Assembly: GCA_037367355.1 (NCBI GenBank)
Contig: CM074696.1
Coordinates: forward strand, 1,984,001 to 2,048,000
DNA from: Neoscytalidium dimidiatum
Taxonomy: Eukaryota > Ascomycota > Dothideomycetes > Botryosphaeriales > Botryosphaeriaceae
Length of the DNA stretch: 64,000 nt
Direction: 5' to 3'
The notes below the pieces were generated by a model. That model searched no databases, was not told where the DNA came from, and worked only from the letters and a program-made list of their open reading frames with translations. Every line of letters begins with the position of its first letter. Position 1 is the first letter of the stretch. This document shows, one piece after another, positions 58,050 through 64,000 of the stretch. The position numbers and the translations under genes are program-made.

Positions 58050-59449
58050 TCAAATCCCGATCGGTGGGGCCGGGGTTTTGATTTGTGCTAGTCCAGTCCT
58101 GACAACGCTCAAAGGGAGAAAGAAGTATCCTCCAACAACAAGAGTCGCCAACAGGTAGGTAACTAATGCTGTGATGGCGAATTTGACACTCGTGGCCCTC
58201 TGTTCTCCTAATTCCTGCCAGAATTCTTTCACGTCCCCGCATAAGCAAATCAAAGTGTCTGACCCGAGCTTGTAATAAACCAGTCCACCGAGTGCGACCG
58301 AATAACCCACCGCCTGAGTGAGAGTAACCGGATCTCTGAAGAAGATCATGGACGCGACGACGATAAGGATATTCTTGAGAACACCGCATAGCGTCATGAC
58401 GACCGCTGACGTTCTATCGATGAGGAGCACAACCGATACATTCAGGAGAAAGGCTACAATAGCGTTCGTAAGGAGTGTTATAAAGCCAATATGCTGGAAG
58501 TCGGCGAGCGTCATCCTTGGAAAATCGAGTATAAACGCTGTTATGCCGATCATGATGGTGCTTGCTGGAGCAACGTAGTAGAGTGAAACAAGCGGGTCCA
58601 TCTTAAATTCGTCGGAGCTAAGGAGCCGCTGGACCATGGCAAGACGGAAGGCCTCGCATATGACGCCGGCGATCTGGATGAGGAAGCCGAAGAGATTGAA
58701 GTGCAGCTCTCCAAATGAGGAGATGGCAACGCCGCCAACAACGACGGAGATGATACCCAAGGTTTTGAGACTCGGTTTGGCTAGTCCTAGAAACCAGCTC
58801 GCAAGAAGGGTTGCTACGGCATTCGATGCCTCATTCCCGGTTAGTAAGGCCTTCCAAAATTAATAATTTGGTGGTGGGCACCTTGAGCATTTCGATGAAG
58901 GACACGCTAAGATAGAGGAAAACGACGTTGCCGCAAATTAACGATAGTGAGTTCAGGATCGCTATTGGAATAATTGCTTTCAGATACGCCTTATAAGTCA
59001 TAGGCACACGTCGTCTCGAATCTAATAGCCTGGTGGTTCTGGATAGGATTTGCGTGACGATTGTTGCAAATAACAAGTGCCATGTGGTGAGGAAGAGAGC
59101 TGAGACGCAATGAGTTAAAGTTGCATCATGAAGCGGCGTACTTACGAAATGAGAACCCGGAGCCATGTAGGATCCATTTATTAAACAGAACTACGCTAGA
59201 GCTCAGCGTGATCCAAACACTTCACGGGAATTCATCAGTATTCAAATTTCGTCTTACTGCTATTGAGATGTAGGAGTTGACCTACATGACGTAAATGAAG
59301 GCTGGCTTTAACGACTTCTGTGTCTTCTCTTCTAGCACATGTCCGGGTAATGTGGATAGAGTGTCTAAGGACTCCAAGGAGACCCTGTTCACTGGAGTGG
59401 CGCTCTCTTCATTCGGATCAACTGCAGGGATTGGCTCGTAGTGTTTCAT
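58050..59449 (-). CDS. Triose-phosphate/nucleotide-sugar transporter family protein
   Basis: Drug/metabolite transporter superfamily, TPT branch; probably an antiporter in the Golgi, ER or another internal membrane, substrate unknown. Four exons (59,449-59,286; 59,219-59,146; 59,099-58,882; 58,829-58,050), with introns of 66, 46 and 52 bp, give 411 residues. The acidic N-terminal tail is followed by 'VWITLSSSVVLFNKWIL', 'FPLFLTTWHLLFATIVTQ' and 'GNVVFLYLSVSFIEMLK', all hallmarks of the family. Later come 'RLAMVQRLLSSDEFKMDPL', 'SLYYVAP' and 'LCGVLKNILIVVASMIFF'. About ten hydrophobic segments are present. Each splice junction restores family text, so the gene looks intact. Confidence 0.9.
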
Positions 59450-60850
59450 TCTGTGACCCGTAAGTTCAATGTTTGGCCGACTACTCCGGAATGAATGGGT
59501 TCTCTAATGCCTTTGGGAAGCTAGCTAACGGGAAGCATCACGGGAACAAACAGATTTCAGAGTGACAGAAGAAAAGCTTGAAAGGTTTTGTTAAGCCTGG
59601 GCATTGAGGATGCCGCTTCTAAGTACAAACAGACAGCTCCGGTCGGTCTCCGAAATTCGCGCTATTTTCTGTTTCCTTCTCGCCAAGACGATGCAATGCT
59701 GGCCGCATCAGGTCTAGTGGCCTTTGAGGACGTAGGATTCGAGGCATTTAGGATTCGCTAAATGGAGCCCGATTCGCCATCGGGGCTCACACAGCCGCCA
59801 CGCTTGTGACACCCTTGAGCTTGCCAAGTACTCAAGAACCCGTATATCGTGATCCTCGGAGATAAGATCCGAACGTATTTTTCATATGGCCAATGGTAAT
59901 CACTCACCTAAGACGAGTCTCATGAAGTGGATTTTCTTCTCCTTAGGTAGGTTTTCCCCATTAACGTAATTCCTTTGATACATGTGTGAGTCATAGCTTC
60001 TAATTGCAACCATTAGCCAGCAAACAAGGTATGCTCTCCCGCCTACGATTATTAATTTAAAGTAAAGATCGTTCAAGATTTCAATCTTCGGGCAGCGAAA
60101 TATATTGTCGATTCGGATTTTCACGTGCCTGATGCTTCAAGTGCTCGTAGCTTATCATACTGAAATGGCGATATATATCGGCTGTTCAAGCATAAACAGA
60201 ATATATGAGCCCATAGAATTATGAAAACCGTGTCATGTAATTCTAATATCAACATTAGATTTTCCGAACTCGAGAATTTTTTGACATCGATAGAAGTTTC
60301 ACGCGATCGGCATAAGTTTCACACAATCGGCCACTTCCAGTATCGGTAGAGTACATCACCTTAAGAATCATTGCTTGACATTATGGCTTCATGGAAACAA
60401 GATAGCCAGCCAGCGTAAGGCCTTGTTCTCATCATTGATGCCGCTTGACGGCTGAGGTCCCATAATCCATCGCGTAATTTGGTTTGTTGCTACGTCATCA
60501 ACTGTAACCTAGTCAACACGCGTCAAAGTGGTACATAAACTCTTGGCTCAGGAAATACATGTAAATGCCCGATATCGCCGAGTTGCGAATGATGCGAAAC
60601 GAAGCGAGATGTCAAAGTTATACCAGTGGTGGATAAACAGTTGCCTGACTCAGTCTGGGGGCCGTGGCACTAAACCAACTGGCCACTCATTACCCAATAT
60701 GCTCCTTTACGGAGGATTCCTCTTAGGTGTAAGCGAGATATGCGACGAAGTGACCGTTCGGGTTCGGACAAATCGACCTTAGGCAGTAAAGGCCACATGT
60801 AATAGTTGGATAGTTTGCGCCCTCTAACATCCTTCGCGATACATGCAGCC
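59450..60850. other. Intergenic region between divergent transporter and GT8 genes
   Basis: 1.4 kb, AT-rich around 59,880-60,360. No gene recognised on either strand. It holds both promoters. Confidence 0.5.
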
Positions 60851-61915
60851 ATGCTTAGCAAGCCGAGTCCTCGTTCGACCGCTACAGCCCATTGCTGGAT
60901 AGCAGTCTTTTTCATTTCGACCCTACTATTATGTCTGGCCATCGTGTACAGCTTGCATGACCAGCCACCACTTCCCTCTACTCACTCGAAGGCCAAGCAA
61001 GTTTACGCAACCTTTCTCACAGCGCCATCCGCCGACCAAGTCGTAAACTCACAACCACACGGCTTCGGAGATGACGATCCATACTTCGTCGGTGTACGGC
61101 TGCTGAACTATCAGATCCGCTATGCCCCAGAGACCCGGTCCAAGCGAGACATCCCGTTCGTCGTCTTTGTAACACCGGCCGTTGAGCAGTCCAAAAGAGA
61201 TGTTCTGAGACACGAGGGAGCCGAGGTTGTTGAAGTACGACACCTGGGTGCCGACTGGATCCAAACGCCCGAGCAGCGCTGGGTTGATGCGATGACGAAG
61301 CTGCGTATGTGGGAGTTTCAAGAATACGACCGGATCGCGTACCTGGACAGCGATACTCTGCTCCTCTCCAATATAGACGACATCTTCGACCTCCCACCCA
61401 CAGCCACCCACAAAACTCTTATCCGCCCCAATGCCACCAGAGACGACGAGGCGCCGCTACCGGATACATACATCATGGCCGGCACTGCGCAGATCGATCT
61501 GAATCAGTGGCCCTCGTTCAACAAGACGCTCAACCACGAGCAGCTGAACGCGGGCCTCATGGTCTTCAAGCCGAGCTGCACTCTCTTCCGACACTACGTC
61601 TCTGTGCTGAACATTCCAGGCCGCTTCGATCCGACATTGCCTGAGCAGGCTCTGCTGAACTACGTTCACCACCGGGACAGACACATGCCATGGGCCGAGC
61701 TCGACTGGCGCTGGCAGCAGCAGTACCCGGATGCGGAGGATATATCTGCTGGAGTGCGGATCCTACACGACAAGTGGTGGAATCCTTGGATCAAGAATGA
61801 CACGGCTGAGCTCTTTCACGCGTGGCGATGGCGTATGGAGGGGTTCTATGAGGGTGTGCATGAGCGCGTCTACGAACCAGCATACTATCGGCTCAATATG
61901 TCGAACCGTGGCTGA
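60851..61915 (+). CDS. Glycosyltransferase family 8-like type II membrane protein
   Basis: Single exon, 354 residues from ATG 60,851 (gcagccATGc). A short cytosolic tail, one hydrophobic anchor (about 14-34, 'WIAVFFISTLLLCLAIVY') and a lumenal catalytic domain fit a Golgi type II enzyme. Family features are 'YFVGVRLLNYQIRY', 'KLRMWEFQEYDRIAYLDSDTL' (reported in part; the DSD metal/nucleotide-sugar motif is 166-168) and 'LNAGLMVFKPS'. The late 'HDKWWNPW' stretch resembles the C-terminal sugar-binding part of glycogenin-like GT8 enzymes. The GlcNAc transferase GNT1 type is the closest guess; donor and acceptor are unknown. Potential N-glycosylation sites (NAT, NKT, NDT, NMS) occur in the lumenal part. 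Confidence 0.87.
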   Translation: MLSKPSPRSTATAHCWIAVFFISTLLLCLAIVYSLHDQPPLPSTHSKAKQVYATFLTAPSADQVVNSQPHGFGDDDPYFVGVRLLNYQIRYAPETRSKRDIPFVVFVTPAVEQSKRDVLRHEGAEVVEVRHLGADWIQTPEQRWVDAMTKLRMWEFQEYDRIAYLDSDTLLLSNIDDIFDLPPTATHKTLIRPNATRDDEAPLPDTYIMAGTAQIDLNQWPSFNKTLNHEQLNAGLMVFKPSCTLFRHYVSVLNIPGRFDPTLPEQALLNYVHHRDRHMPWAELDWRWQQQYPDAEDISAGVRILHDKWWNPWIKNDTAELFHAWRWRMEGFYEGVHERVYEPAYYRLNMSNRG

Positions 61916-62835
61916 AGCTCTGCTGCGGGATACATTCAGGTAGGAAACCTGGACATCATACGCTTTGCTATCTGTACATAGTCTGTCTGGTTGTGTACAG
62001 TGTTCCATAGCTTCGAATGCAAAACATGAACGAGGTGGTATTGCATTGTATTGCGAGCGAGTTCAGCGTCTTGTTATCTAGGCATGAATCATATAACTCT
62101 ACATAACTTTGTGCTGTGACTCCATTGCGCGACCTTGAGCTTCGACTACTTTAGACTGATGACATAGAACGCGAGCTTTTGCTCTTGATCAATGGTACTC
62201 CCCGACCTTCATCTTTCACATTCACTAGCTGAAACCCAAGTTACCGCGCGTCAAAAATTATGAATTTCACCTATTCGTTGCTCAAACAACCTCGCATATA
62301 CTAAGAGTCTACAGTTTTTGAACAGATCAAAAAATCCACCGGGATGGAACCGCAACGAGGAGGGCCAGAGAGCTTCATGGAGATCTCCTTGAGAGATCAA
62401 ACTTGGCATTTCAAAGGCGAGAGTGAGGATCAATTAAATTCCTGAACATGGACGCATGGTCCTAATGGAAGTAATATAGGACGAAACAATGCATCAAGAG
62501 CAGCGTTTGCATGAGACAAGATAGTATTCTATAAGAGACACCGATTGCAAGTGCAAAACGTCTTCGATGACTAGAAATCAGTAAGCTAAGAAAGTCGAAC
62601 ATCTCCCTCCTGAGGCATTTTATGTTGTGATTCCTGTTATCCAGAACGAAGGGCAGTAGTATGTAAAATACGGTAGAACGAAGCCCAGTTGCCTACGAAT
62701 CCCCACTATACTAACGACTGATAAATCATCTGTTCAAGCCTGACTACTGTAGACCCATCTCCCAGAGTAAACATCTCTGGGCTAAGTGCACATAGTCTTA
62801 GAGTTATGCACTACAGCTGTTTATTGACGCTCCAC
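61916..62835. other. Intergenic region between convergent GT8 and SDR genes
   Basis: 920 bp of ordinary to AT-rich sequence. No gene recognised. Confidence 0.5.
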
Positions 62836-63975
62836 CTATTTTTGTTTAATACCTATGCAGCTCTCCATCGTCATCCCTCTCTTTCCCTCTAGCAAGGCGA
62901 CCAACTCGTCTCTAAAATCCTGCCTCCATGCGTCGTCGAGCCTCGTTGGGTCCCACCCAAACAGCCTCTTAGCGATCGTCCCCTTCATGCCCTTGTGGCC
63001 AGCAATTCCGCGTTCCGCTATCGCCACCTGCCCAGCACAGATTTCATCAGCAATTTCCTGCAGTGATACCTGCCGAATTTCTCTCTCATCCGGAGTATCT
63101 TCACGGGGTAATACACCAGCTTCAAACGCAGCATCGAGCGCGAGCTGCTGGATCTCTCGGTATAATACGCGTTCAACGGCTGGGAAGATGATCCCCTTCC
63201 TTCCCGACGGGATATACCCCACGCCGCGGTCCTCGCGCTCGAGGATTGTCCGCACAATCAGCACGTACAGGTCCGCGAGGTCGACAACGTGCACCCAGTC
63301 GAAGTTAGCCGTCTCGGTGACTTTATGGCCGTACCCGTACTTTATCACGTAGCGGACGGCACTGGGGACAACGAGGCCAGCCCTGTTGAAGAGCCCTGTC
63401 CCTTCGCCGAAGATGATAGGCGCAGTAAGGCTAACAGCCTGCACGCCCGTCTCCTCGGCGCGCGTGAGCACTCCGACTTCGGCCGTGCGCTGCGAATACG
63501 GGTCCCGTTCGTCCTCGCGCTTGATGAAGTCGTAGACCCTCTCTGGATCCGCATCGTCGAATTCGCGGTCCGGATCGGCTTCCTCCGTGATCGGCCTGTC
63601 GGCCAGATTCGTGCAGCCGCTGAGGTGGAGCATCCATGGCAACGGCCCGCCGGAAGGGATGCGCCGGGCTAGCCCGTCGACGAAGGCCCGCGCGCCGGCG
63701 GGGATGAAGCCGGAGCCCGTGTTGACGACGATATCGTATTTGGAAGCTATGTCGGCGATAGAGTCGACATCATCTAGTCCTTTCCATCGGAGAGGGTTGA
63801 CGCGGGCTCCGTATACGCTCTTAAGCTTCTTTGCTGGCTCTTCTCCGCGTACGAGGACGTCGAAGGTTAGGCCTTTGAGAGATAACGCCGTATTGTTGAT
63901 GAGCTCGTTCAGCACAGTGCCACCGACGTACCCAGTAGCACCGATTAAGAGAATTTTGTTTCCTTGTGAGATCAT
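62836..63975 (-). CDS. NAD(P)-dependent epimerase/dehydratase-like protein
   Basis: Single exon, 379 residues. The N-terminal Rossmann motif GATGYVGG (residues 12-19) follows 'KILLI', as in extended and atypical SDR proteins. 'VVNTGSGF' and 'MLHLSGCTNLADRP' follow, and a YSQRTAEVGV stretch lies where the catalytic Tyr is expected but lacks the classic YxxxK spacing. 'FDWVHVVDLADLYVLIV' is a typical late epimerase motif. The substrate cannot be inferred; members of this group include nucleoside-diphosphate-sugar epimerase-like and NmrA-like proteins. ATG at 63,975 directly precedes the Rossmann strand, so the start is well supported. Confidence 0.88.
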   Translation of the reverse strand: MISQGNKILLIGATGYVGGTVLNELINNTALSLKGLTFDVLVRGEEPAKKLKSVYGARVNPLRWKGLDDVDSIADIASKYDIVVNTGSGFIPAGARAFVDGLARRIPSGGPLPWMLHLSGCTNLADRPITEEADPDREFDDADPERVYDFIKREDERDPYSQRTAEVGVLTRAEETGVQAVSLTAPIIFGEGTGLFNRAGLVVPSAVRYVIKYGYGHKVTETANFDWVHVVDLADLYVLIVRTILEREDRGVGYIPSGRKGIIFPAVERVLYREIQQLALDAAFEAGVLPREDTPDEREIRQVSLQEIADEICAGQVAIAERGIAGHKGMKGTIAKRLFGWDPTRLDDAWRQDFRDELVALLEGKRGMTMESCIGIKQK

Positions 63976-64000
63976 TTTGGTGTCTTATTCGGTCCAAAAG

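Noticed and set aside
59100..59166. ATG at 59,166 as the transporter start
   Set aside because: It lies in the codons before an intron in another frame; two upstream exons restore the family's first membrane segment, so the start is 59,449.

Overview
The window is nuclear DNA of a filamentous ascomycete (Pezizomycotina). The evidence is short spliceosomal introns (46-90 bp, GT..AG), a FunK1 kinase, a HET-domain gene, Tad1-type LINEs and chromodomain Ty3/gypsy elements, plus large blocks carrying the signature of repeat-induced point mutation (RIP). In those blocks CpA and TpG are almost absent and CAG/TGG codons have become stops. A Dothideomycete-like host is possible, but the sequence alone does not settle it.

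Layout. 1-5,170 is a RIP-mutated, minus-strand Ty3/gypsy element with a degraded gag and no visible pol. 5,171-10,150 is unmutated DNA holding one spliced FunK1 kinase gene. 10,150-31,592 is a transposon island. It holds a LINE ORF1 relic, an extremely AT-rich LINE/LTR remnant, a near-full-length RIP-mutated Tad1-like LINE on the minus strand, and a 6.5-kb un-RIPed chromodomain gypsy nested inside it (identical 385-bp LTRs, 5-bp target duplication). It then holds a RIP-mutated gypsy pol fragment with an LTR, and a 5'-truncated LINE on the plus strand.

31,593-54,372 is gene-dense euchromatin: a multipass membrane protein, tRNA-Arg(ACG), ribosomal protein uL15 (RPL28), mitochondrial Fe-S assembly factor ISA2, kynureninase (BNA5), NST1, RHO2, mitochondrial ribosomal protein mL40, phosphoacetylglucosamine mutase (PCM1), an inositol monophosphatase-family enzyme and an F-box protein. 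Several pairs are divergent and share short promoters (ISA2/BNA5, NST1/RHO2, mL40/PCM1).

54,373-57,000 is a decayed accessory segment: a possible pseudogene, then a HET-domain gene cut off at a 100-N assembly gap, followed by the indel-rich start and LTR of a second gypsy copy. 57,000-64,000 is gene-sparse, with a triose-phosphate/nucleotide-sugar transporter-family protein, a GT8 glycosyltransferase and an NAD(P)-binding epimerase-like enzyme.

Most single-copy genes are housekeeping functions that do not form one pathway. PCM1 (UDP-GlcNAc synthesis) and RHO2 (cell-wall signalling in yeasts) both touch wall biology, and the 58-64 kb trio could act on sugars, but that grouping is inference. 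I found no convincing new multi-gene system. The most distinctive signals are the layered RIP landscape with a pristine nested gypsy, the gypsy/gap junction in a HET gene, and the microexons in RHO2 (6 nt) and PCM1 (14 and 15 nt).
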